From Elusimicrobia bacterium RBG_16_66_12 (GTDB taxonomy: Bacteria; Elusimicrobiota; Elusimicrobia; UBA1565; UBA9628), in assembly GCA_001800005.1 (NCBI GenBank), contig MGUL01000134.1:1732-14662 (forward strand): DNA of 12,931 nucleotides, read 5' to 3'. A program made the translations under genes and the position numbers. The notes beneath the pieces were generated by a model. It ran no database searches, was not told the origin of the DNA, and saw only the letters and a list, made by a program, of their open reading frames with translations. Positions 1-5,670 of the stretch are shown here, piece by piece. Numbering within the stretch: the stretch's first letter is position 1; every line of letters starts with the position of its first letter.

Positions 1-306
1 CACCGCCAGGTGAGCCTGCTCGCCTGGTAAAGCATCGAGAAGATGCGCGCCAAAGGCCTCAACGTGAACGTCGGCAGCTTCGCCGAGAACGTGACGACGA
101 AGGGCATCGACCTCCCGTCGCTGCCGCTCGGGCATCGCTTCACGCTCGGCGCGGACGTGCTGATGGAAGTCACGCAGATCGGCAAGGAGTGCCACACCCG
201 CTGCGCGATCTACACCCTGGCCGGCGACTGCGTGATGCCCAAGGAGGGGATCTTCGCCCGCGTCCTCAAGGGGGGTACGGTCCGCGTCGGAGACGCCGTC
301 GCCTGA
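1..306 (+). pseudogene. MOSC-domain protein, 3' part, interrupted by an in-frame stop codon
   Basis: The frame is open from the window edge, reads through HRQVSLLAW, hits TAA at 28-30, then continues SIEKMRAKG to TGA at 304-306. The downstream part has the hallmarks of small MOSC (molybdenum cofactor sulfurase C-terminal) proteins: GSFAENVTTKGIDLPSLPLG, then GKECHTRCAIY with the conserved Cys, then GDCVMPKEGIFARVL and a closing GGTVRVGD. MOSC proteins act in sulfur or molybdenum-cofactor chemistry; free-standing short ones like this often lie near moa/mog genes, which cannot be seen here. The residues before the stop fit the family too, so TAA replaces what is normally a sense codon (GAA or CAA is one substitution away). 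Restart at ATG 43 would give 87 residues lacking the first strands of the fold. It could be a real pseudogene, a sequencing error or a functional short form. The family call is firm; the status is uncertain. Confidence 0.75.
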
Positions 307-311
307 TTTAT

Positions 312-319
312 TACATAAT
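312..319 (+). promoter_or_regulatory. possible -10 region of the HEAT-exbBD-tonB operon
   Basis: The bases TACATAAT form an AT-rich patch in otherwise GC-rich DNA, just after the MOSC stop. CATAAT (314-319) differs from TATAAT by one base and would place transcription start next to the ATG at 327. No convincing -35 hexamer lies at 16-18 bp, and no Shine-Dalgarno sequence precedes either candidate start, so a leaderless or very short leader is possible. The evidence is composition and position only. Confidence 0.35.
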
Positions 320-1127
320 GTCGACGATGAGGCGTTCAAGCGGCTCGATCCTTCCGGCTCTCCTGGCCGCGGCGCTCGCGGCCTGCGGCGAGGTCCCCGT
401 GCGCGCGCCCGTCGAGCCGTCCGCCGGGGAGAAGCTCGATCCCCAGATCACCGCGACCTTGGTGCGCCTCGCGGAGGACCGCGGCCGGTTCAAGCGCGAC
501 CTGTCAAGCTCCGCGGGCACTCCCGTCGGAGACCTCCTCCTGCTCGGTTCGCCCATCGGCTACAACCTGCGCAACCGCTTCCTCGACCTCGGCCTGCCGC
601 TGGCGGAGGCCTTTTCGGCCAACACGGACCCGGTCTTTCGCCAGCAGCTCATCGAGATGGCGCGCTGGGACAAGGGTTCGGAGTCCCGGGCCTCGGCGCT
701 GATCTCGCTGGCCGGCGGTCATGACCGCGCGCATCTGGGGGTCCTCAACGAGGCTCTCGTCCACCTCGACCCCGCCGTCCGCTTCGGCGCGCTCGAGGCC
801 CTGGTCGTCTGGGGTCACCCGCGCGAGGCGATGCCCCTGCTGGCCGCGGCCTCGGAGCGCGACACGGAGCCGCTCCTGCGCGTGTATGCCGCCGCCGGCC
901 TCGCCCGGCTGGGCGACCCCGCCGGCCTGCACCGCCTGAGACAGTTCCTGGACGACCCCTCCTGGCTGGTCAAGGCGATGGCCGCGAAATACATCGGCGA
1001 TTTGGGGACCGCCGAGGACTACGACATCCTGCTCAACCGCCTCGACGCCGAGGTCAGCAACGACTTCGTCGTGGCCGAGTACTGCGTGGCCGCGCTCAAG
1101 CTCTACCCGAAGAAGGAGAAGCGATGA
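318..1127 (+). CDS. HEAT-repeat lipoprotein, first gene of a Ton operon
   Basis: A 269-residue exported lipoprotein. A hydrophobic stretch (about 11-22) ends in the lipobox LAAC with Cys23, so the mature protein should be lipid-anchored. Residues 125-245 form HEAT-like helical pairs, for example LDPAVRFGALEALVVWG and DDPSWLVKAMAAKYIGDLG, a fold used for protein-protein docking. No catalytic motif is visible. Just after the lipid-anchored Cys is EVPVRAP (25-31), also present in the next gene. The start is ambiguous between ATG 318 and ATG 327; 327 gives a more usual signal peptide (MRRSS) and a better distance from the possible -10. The stop overlaps the next start (ATGA, 1124-1127). The location in an operon with exbB, exbD and tonB suggests a periplasmic partner or scaffold of that energy-transducing complex. 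The export and repeat calls are strong; the role is inferred. Confidence 0.85.
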   Translation: MSTMRRSSGSILPALLAAALAACGEVPVRAPVEPSAGEKLDPQITATLVRLAEDRGRFKRDLSSSAGTPVGDLLLLGSPIGYNLRNRFLDLGLPLAEAFSANTDPVFRQQLIEMARWDKGSESRASALISLAGGHDRAHLGVLNEALVHLDPAVRFGALEALVVWGHPREAMPLLAAASERDTEPLLRVYAAAGLARLGDPAGLHRLRQFLDDPSWLVKAMAAKYIGDLGTAEDYDILLNRLDAEVSNDFVVAEYCVAALKLYPKKEKR

Positions 1128-1963
1128 GGACGGCGCTTCTCGCTCTCCTGCTCGCGGGCCCCGCTTTCGCGGCGGACAAGCCGCTGTCCGGGAACCTGGT
1201 CGTCGACCAGGCGCTCCTGCTCCAGCTCGATCCCCTGGTCGTCCGGGCCCCGCGCGTCCGGGCGCAGAAGGAGATGATCGATCCGCGCATCAACCAGCAC
1301 CTGCTGCGCCTGCTCAAGCAGCGCATGGACGCCCGCCCCGACTCGGCCGCCCAGCTCGACGCCTCCATCGGCAACCTGAACAAGCTCTCCACCCGGACGG
1401 GCTACGACCTCAAGACCCGGTACACCGAACTCGGCTTCCTGCTGACTGAGGGCCTGGCCGGCACCACGGACTTCACGCTGCAGTCGGAGCTGGAGAATGC
1501 GGCGCGCCTGGGCAAGAACGTCCAGACCCGCGCGGCGGCCCTGGTGGCCCTGGCCTACACCAAGGATCTGCGGTTCCTTCCGTTGTTCCAGAACGCCCTG
1601 CTGGATCCCAACATCACGGTGCGCTTCGCAGCACTCGAATCCCTCCTCGTCCTCGGCGATCCCGCCGTCCAGTTCCAGATCGGCAATGCCGCGCGCACCG
1701 ACGCCTCGTTCGCCATCCAGATCTACGGCGCGGCGGGGATGTGGCGCATGGGCGACGCCTACGGCCGCGAGATTCTGCTGCGCCTCTATCAGCATACCGA
1801 CTGGTTCGTGCGCGCGATGGCCATCCACTATCTGGGCGAGCTCGGCGGCGGCGAGGAGTACCGGCGCCTCCAGCGCGAGCTGGCTGCGGAGACCGACCCC
1901 GCCGTGCAGGCGGAACTGGCGGCGGCGCTGCTGAAACTCGACCCCAAGAAGGACCTCCCATGA
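1124..1963 (+). CDS. exported HEAT-repeat protein, paralogue of the preceding gene
   Basis: A 279-residue protein with a short signal peptide (MRTALLALLLAGPAFA, likely cut after residue 16 or 17) and no lipobox, so probably soluble in the periplasm. Residues 130-275 are HEAT-like helical repeats, for example LDPNITVRFAALESLLVLGD and HTDWFVRAMAIHYLGELGG. These align block for block with the upstream lipoprotein (LDPAVRFGALEALVVWG and DPSWLVKAMAAKYIGDLG), so the pair looks like an old tandem duplication. Near the mature N-terminus is DPLVVRAP (36-43), resembling a TonB box (BtuB has DTLVVTA). The start has AAGGAG at 1113-1118, 5 nt upstream, and overlaps the preceding stop; the stop overlaps the exbB start. 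An adaptor role in the Ton complex is inferred from context; no enzyme motif is seen. Confidence 0.87.
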   Translation: MRTALLALLLAGPAFAADKPLSGNLVVDQALLLQLDPLVVRAPRVRAQKEMIDPRINQHLLRLLKQRMDARPDSAAQLDASIGNLNKLSTRTGYDLKTRYTELGFLLTEGLAGTTDFTLQSELENAARLGKNVQTRAAALVALAYTKDLRFLPLFQNALLDPNITVRFAALESLLVLGDPAVQFQIGNAARTDASFAIQIYGAAGMWRMGDAYGREILLRLYQHTDWFVRAMAIHYLGELGGGEEYRRLQRELAAETDPAVQAELAAALLKLDPKKDLP

Positions 1964-2586
1964 AGACGATCCTAATGTCCCTGGCGCTGACGGGCGGCGA
2001 CTGGGTGATCTGGGCCTTGATCGCGAGCTCGATCTTGGCCGTCGCGGCGATCTACGACCGCCTCAAGCTCCTGCGCGAGGAGGCGGCGGCGCTGGTCTCC
2101 CTGCGCGCGCCGCTCTTGGCCGTGATCGACTCCGGCTCCCACGACGCGATGGAGAAGGTCCTCTCCTCTCACCCCGGCTTCGCCTCGCGGGCGCTGGCCG
2201 AGGGCCTCTCGCACCTGCCGCGCGGGCCGCAGGCGGCCGCGGAGCACTTCGCCGCCGCGCTCTCCGACGAACGGCGCTATCTGGAGCATCGACTGCTCTG
2301 GCTGGGCACGCTCGGCAACAATGCCCCCTTCATCGGCCTCTTCGGCACGGTGCTGGGCGTGATCAAGGCCTTCCGGGATCTCGCGCAGAGCGGCGCGGGC
2401 CCGGAGGTCGTGATGTCCGGCCTCTCGGAGGCTCTGGTCGCGACCGCGGTCGGGCTGCTGGTCGCCATCCCGTGCGTGCTGGCGTTCAACATCTTCTCGA
2501 AGCGGGTCCGAGACCTCCTCGCCGAGGCCGAGGCCCTGGGCCGCCGCCTGGGCGCCAAGGCGCACGGCGGGGAGCGGCGCCGCTAG
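1960..2586 (+). CDS. exbB: ExbB/TolQ/MotA-family proton channel subunit
   Basis: A 208-residue inner-membrane protein of the ExbB/TolQ family, which with ExbD forms the proton-motive-force-driven motor that energises TonB. The usual three-helix layout is visible: TM1 about 14-32, a cytoplasmic domain about 33-112, TM2 about 116-137 with the hallmark GNNAPFIGLFGTVLGVI, and TM3 about 156-178 with SEALVATAVGLLVAIPCVLAFN. The length is close to that of E. coli ExbB and TolQ. ATG 1960 overlaps the preceding stop as ATGA and has an AAGGA at 1949-1953. TolQ is the main alternative, but the neighbouring TonB-type gene and the absence of tolA, tolB or pal favour ExbB. The basic tail (GGERRR) is unremarkable. 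Confidence 0.93.
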   Translation: MKTILMSLALTGGDWVIWALIASSILAVAAIYDRLKLLREEAAALVSLRAPLLAVIDSGSHDAMEKVLSSHPGFASRALAEGLSHLPRGPQAAAEHFAAALSDERRYLEHRLLWLGTLGNNAPFIGLFGTVLGVIKAFRDLAQSGAGPEVVMSGLSEALVATAVGLLVAIPCVLAFNIFSKRVRDLLAEAEALGRRLGAKAHGGERRR

Positions 2587-2590
2587 GAGG
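2585..2590 (+). promoter_or_regulatory. strong ribosome binding site fixing the exbD GTG start
   Basis: A perfect AGGAGG lies 6 nt before GTG 2597 and overlaps the exbB stop codon (TAG, 2584-2586). It decides the non-ATG start of exbD and is the clearest Shine-Dalgarno sequence in the window. Confidence 0.85.
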
Positions 2591-2596
2591 TCTTTC

Positions 2597-2995
2597 GTGC
2601 AGGCCGATTCGGGCGAAGACGCGATCACCGGCATCAACATCACGCCCCTCGTGGACGTGGTCCTGGTCGTGCTCATCATCTTCATGGCCACCGCGCCGAT
2701 GATCGCGCGCCGGGCCATCAAGGTGGAGGTCCCGCGCACGGCCAAATCGGACAAGGCGGCCACCGAGGCGCTGGCGATCACCCTGGACGCCGCCCGCCGG
2801 CTGACCATCGGCGGGCGCGCGGTCGACCTCCCGGAGCTCAAGCGGCTCCTTTCGGCCGCCGTCGCCTCCCGGCCCGACCAGGCCGTGAGCCTCTCGGCCG
2901 ACAAGACCCTGCCCTACGGCGAGGTGGCCGAGCTCCTCGACGCCGTGCGCGGCGCGGGCGTGCGCCAGGTCGGATTGGAAGTGAGGCGCAAATGA
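2597..2995 (+). CDS. exbD: ExbD/TolR-family proton channel subunit
   Basis: A 132-residue single-pass inner-membrane protein. The family signature GINITPLVDVVLVVLIIFM (12-30) contains Asp20, the position matching the essential proton-carrying Asp of the ExbD/TolR transmembrane helix (Asp25 in E. coli ExbD). The periplasmic part (about 45-132) ends in the usual pattern AVSLSADKTLPYGEVAELLDAVRGAGVRQVGLEV, the ExbD/TolR fold. The start is GTG, chosen because of the AGGAGG 6 nt upstream. The stop overlaps the tonB start (ATGA, 2992-2995). With exbB it would form the motor of the Ton system. TolR is the alternative by family, less likely with tonB next door. Confidence 0.93.
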   Translation: MQADSGEDAITGINITPLVDVVLVVLIIFMATAPMIARRAIKVEVPRTAKSDKAATEALAITLDAARRLTIGGRAVDLPELKRLLSAAVASRPDQAVSLSADKTLPYGEVAELLDAVRGAGVRQVGLEVRRK

Positions 2996-3735
2996 AGCAC
3001 GCCGCGCGCGCTCCGCAGGCGCCGCCCTTCCGGAAATCGCTAAGCTGGTCGGCGGCCATCCATGCCGTCCTGCTGGGCCTGGCCGCGGTCCTGCCGCGCC
3101 TGCATTTCGATTCGACCCCGCCTTTCGAGGTCGAGATCACCAGCCCTTTCCTCGGAGACGGCCCGGCCAGACTGGGCGCGCCGAAACCGCTCGTGCCGGG
3201 CGCGCCGGCCAAGGTCAACGTGACCAGCGAGGTCCCGCCCAAACCCGTCGAGAAGGCCCAGGAGCCGCCGAAGGACTGGGTCCTGCCCGGGCCCAGCACC
3301 AAGGTCGTCGAGGTCCCGGCCCCGCCGCAGGCCACCCCCGGCGGAGCGCCCGGCGGTACGGGCGCGGCGGCCAAGACCGGCGGCTCGGGCGAGGGCGCGG
3401 ACGAGGGCGTGCCGGGCGGCACGGGCCACGGCGGCACGCCGCTGTCGGCGATGCCGCAGCTGCTCAACCGCGACGAGGTCCTCCGGAACCTGCGCCGCTT
3501 TTATCCCGAAGCGGAGCGTCGGGCCGGCCTCGAGGCGGACGTGATCGTGACCATCCACATCGGCCAGGACGGCGCCGTCGGCTCGGTCGACGTCGTGAAC
3601 TCGGGAGGAAAGTCATTCGACGAGGCCGCCCAGAAGGTGGGCCGGCTGATGCGCTTCTCTCCCGCGATCGGGCTCAACGGCAAGCCCGTGCCGGTGCGCC
3701 TGCCCCAGCCCATCCAGTTCCGCCTGACCGACTGA
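2992..3735 (+). CDS. tonB: TonB-family energy transducer
   Basis: A 247-residue protein with TonB architecture: a short cytoplasmic N-terminus, an uncleaved transmembrane anchor (about 17-36), a Pro-rich then Gly-rich periplasmic spacer (about 60-152), and a C-terminal TonB domain (about 160-247). The anchor contains Ser20 and His24 in the S-x3-H spacing that E. coli TonB uses to engage ExbB/ExbD. The C-terminal domain shows YPEAERRAGLEADVIVTIHI, then DGAVGSVDVVNSGG, then RFSPAIGLNGKPVPVRLPQPIQF. It should carry energy from ExbBD to outer-membrane partners. The spacer shifts from Pro/Lys/Glu-rich to Gly-rich at about 115-150, less extended than classical Pro-Lys spacers. ATG 2992 overlaps the exbD stop and follows GAGG at 2983-2986. 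No TonB-dependent receptor lies in the window. Confidence 0.92.
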   Translation: MKHAARAPQAPPFRKSLSWSAAIHAVLLGLAAVLPRLHFDSTPPFEVEITSPFLGDGPARLGAPKPLVPGAPAKVNVTSEVPPKPVEKAQEPPKDWVLPGPSTKVVEVPAPPQATPGGAPGGTGAAAKTGGSGEGADEGVPGGTGHGGTPLSAMPQLLNRDEVLRNLRRFYPEAERRAGLEADVIVTIHIGQDGAVGSVDVVNSGGKSFDEAAQKVGRLMRFSPAIGLNGKPVPVRLPQPIQFRLTD

Positions 3736-3756
3736 CGACGGCTCAGGTCTTAGGCG
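3721..3756. terminator. possible bidirectional hairpin at a convergent gene end
   Basis: CGCCTGACC (3721-3729) can pair with GGTC (3746-3749) plus AGGCG (3752-3756) across a 2-nt TT bulge, giving nine base pairs with a 16-nt loop. It spans both stop codons of the convergent pair tonB and the MFS gene, which are 7 bp apart. There is no clear T-run on either side, so intrinsic termination is only a suggestion. Confidence 0.3.
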
Positions 3757-5485
3757 CGGCGAGGCGTCGTCCGGCGAAGAACACGACCGCGGCGACCGCG
3801 GTGTAGAGCGCGAAGATTCCGTAGAGCGCCGGGGTCATCGCCGCGGCGTCGATGAGGAGACCCAGCAGCAGCGAAACAAGCCCCGTGCCCAGGATCAAGC
3901 TGCTGTAAAGGAAACTCGCGGCTCGCGGCTGGTCGCCGTCCCCCAGTGAGGATTGTATCTCGGATCGCAGGGAGAGGTCGCTTGACGACCACGTCAGGCT
4001 CATCGCCAGGATGGCGATGAAGGCGGCGGGCAGGGCGTGGGTGAAGGCGAGGACCCAACACATAAGGATGGTCGCCGCGCACAGTTTCACCCACAGAGGC
4101 GCCCTGACCTTGGAGGCGAAGCGCAGGAGCAGGACCGCGCCAAGGAGCTCTCCCAAGTTCGAGGCGGTCATCAGGATCCCGGAACTCCCGGGACTCTCGA
4201 GGACGCGCTTGGCGTAAATGGGGATGACCAATCCCTCCAGGATCCGATGGACGATCTGCGGGAGGACGAAGGCGGCGGCGACCCAGCGCATGCGTTCGTC
4301 CTTGAGGATCAGGGCCGCGCCGACCTTGATGTTGGAGAAGTACTCCGCGATGCGCTCTCGCAGGCTGGCGAGGGCGCGCGTCGAGGCGGCAAGGGCCGTG
4401 GAGGCGCCATCAGGCGCGAGCTTCACGCGCCAGAAGATCCAGGCGCCGAGCAGGTAGGCCGGGGGTTGGAGCGCGAGAGACCACAGCGGGCTGGAGAGGG
4501 CGATGAGCGCTCCCGTGGAGAGGGCCCCGACGACGCCCGACACCTCGTAGAAGATGTGCAGGCGCGCGTTGTAGCGCGAGAGCTCCTCCTCGTTGCGGCC
4601 GAGGATCAAGGGCGCGATGGAATGGCGCGATGTCTCCGTGATGGCGGAGGTCCCGCCGAAGAGGATGTAGAGAGGGAAGAGCGTCCACGGCGTCAGCATG
4701 CCCGCGGCGCCGAGCGCGACGATGGAGGCCACGACCACGGCCTGCGTCACGAGCGCCCCGCCCAGGACCTTCGGCGCGGGCAGGCGGTCGAGGAGGCTTC
4801 CGGCGGCGCCGGCGAAAAGGGATTGAGCGACGCAGTCGGCCACGACCAGACCGGCGACGATGGTCGCGCCTCCCATGGTCTGGAGGGCCAGAAGCGGGAT
4901 GCTGAGCTTGACGGCCTCCATTCCGATCTTCATGGCCGCAGTGCCGGCGAACATGCCTCGCACGCGCGCGGCCTTCTCGGGGTCGTGGGGCTTTCCTGCG
5001 GGGGCGGAGGCCGGCGTCAGGCCCGAGGGGCGCGGAGCGGCGGGGCCGTCGGCATACGCGACGGCCCGCGGGCGCGCCACCGTTTCGCCGAGAAGGAGGC
5101 GGAACTGGCTTTCGGAGGCGGAGGCCGAGTACTCGGCGGAAGCGGGCGAGGCCGAGTCTCCGGCCTGAACGACGGCCTCGGCAGCCGAGCTCAGGCGCCG
5201 ATGGGCCGACGGAGCGGCGATAGGGACGACGGAAACGATTGCGGAGGCCGCGACAGCGGCGGCAGGAGCGGCTCCGAGCGCAACGGCCGCGAGGGGCGGG
5301 GCGAGGAGCGAAGGCGCGCCCAGCGAGGGAAGGCTTCCCGCCGAGGACGGCGCGGGCATCGGCGCCGCGATGGAAGGCACGCCGGCTGCGGGGGCGGCGC
5401 GGACCGCCGAGGCCGCGGCGGCGACGGCCGGAGCCGGCCAAGCCGAGGCGAGGGCCGCCGCCAGAAGGAGGCGTAGCATCCTCAT
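3743..5485 (-). CDS. MFS transporter with an exported-type Ala/Pro-rich N-terminal extension
   Basis: A 580-residue protein in two parts. Residues 1-22 look like a signal peptide (MRMLRLLLAA then ALASAWPAPAVA). Residues 23-170 are low-complexity Ala/Pro/Ser-rich. Residues 175-575 form a multi-helix membrane domain of the major facilitator superfamily. A motif-A-like loop, GSLLDRLPAPKVLGG (229-243), follows the second helix, and the second half has SNLGELLGAVLLLRF (442-456) and LRSEIQSSL (506-514), as in MFS exporters of the EntS/MFS_3 type. A typical MFS protein is about 400 residues, so the first 170 are extra. The substrate is unknown. ATG at 5485 is used; a second in-frame ATG lies at 5479. 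It is transcribed divergently from the gene at 5671, which has a similar N-terminal region. The MFS call is strong; the export of the leader is inferred. Confidence 0.88.
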   Translation of the reverse strand: MRMLRLLLAAALASAWPAPAVAAAASAVRAAPAAGVPSIAAPMPAPSSAGSLPSLGAPSLLAPPLAAVALGAAPAAAVAASAIVSVVPIAAPSAHRRLSSAAEAVVQAGDSASPASAEYSASASESQFRLLLGETVARPRAVAYADGPAAPRPSGLTPASAPAGKPHDPEKAARVRGMFAGTAAMKIGMEAVKLSIPLLALQTMGGATIVAGLVVADCVAQSLFAGAAGSLLDRLPAPKVLGGALVTQAVVVASIVALGAAGMLTPWTLFPLYILFGGTSAITETSRHSIAPLILGRNEEELSRYNARLHIFYEVSGVVGALSTGALIALSSPLWSLALQPPAYLLGAWIFWRVKLAPDGASTALAASTRALASLRERIAEYFSNIKVGAALILKDERMRWVAAAFVLPQIVHRILEGLVIPIYAKRVLESPGSSGILMTASNLGELLGAVLLLRFASKVRAPLWVKLCAATILMCWVLAFTHALPAAFIAILAMSLTWSSSDLSLRSEIQSSLGDGDQPRAASFLYSSLILGTGLVSLLLGLLIDAAAMTPALYGIFALYTAVAAVVFFAGRRLAAPKT

Positions 5486-5511
5486 GGCCTTGGGGGCGGG
5501 TTCATAGCCCT

Positions 5512-5517
5512 AGTATA
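5512..5517 (-). promoter_or_regulatory. possible -10 element of the MFS gene
   Basis: Read on the minus strand this is TATACT, one base from TATAAT, ending 26 nt before the start codon, which predicts a leader of about 20 nt. No good -35 hexamer is found at 16-18 bp. Confidence 0.45.
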
Positions 5518-5595
5518 GCCGTGCGCGAAAGCAGCGGGAGGAGGCGGAGGGCCCTCCCGGGCACGGCAGTATTCCCATTGCCTTGGGGGACCTAA

Positions 5596-5605
5596 GGCCT
5601 AGGCC
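5596..5605. repeat. GGCCTAGGCC palindrome in the divergent intergenic region
   Basis: A perfect 10-bp palindrome inside the 185-bp divergent region 5486-5670, followed by a third GGCC at 5610-5613. It could be an operator for either neighbour but may be chance in GC-rich DNA. Apart from this and the two -10-like elements, nothing else was recognised in this gap. Confidence 0.3.
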
Positions 5606-5658
5606 CTACGGCCTCGTCTCCGGGCCCTTCGACCCTTCTACGGCAGAGGTGGCCGCAT

Positions 5659-5664
5659 TATCCT
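5659..5664 (+). promoter_or_regulatory. possible -10 element giving a leaderless start at 5671
   Basis: TATCCT ends 6 nt before ATG 5671, the spacing expected if transcription starts at the A of the start codon. No Shine-Dalgarno sequence is present. The opposite-strand gene at 7833 has nearly the same arrangement (TATCCT, 8 nt, ATG). No good -35 is visible. Confidence 0.45.
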
Positions 5665-5670
5665 TTGGGC

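Noticed and set aside
1972..2904. Minus-strand open frame (310 codons) opposite exbB and exbD
   Set aside because: ExbB and ExbD signatures on the plus strand are unmistakable; the antisense frame is a GC artefact.
3300..3450. GC-rich repeats in the tonB spacer as a DNA repeat element
   Set aside because: They are explained by codons for a Gly/Pro-rich periplasmic linker.
4037..5476. Long plus-strand open frame (479 codons) opposite the MFS gene
   Set aside because: It is highly Arg/Gly/Glu-rich with no domain, as expected for the antisense of a GC-rich gene; the minus-strand MFS protein is clearly real.
5665..5670. TTG at 5665 as start of the unknown membrane protein
   Set aside because: ATG 5671 fits the signal peptide and the -10 spacing; TTG would lie upstream of the predicted transcription start.
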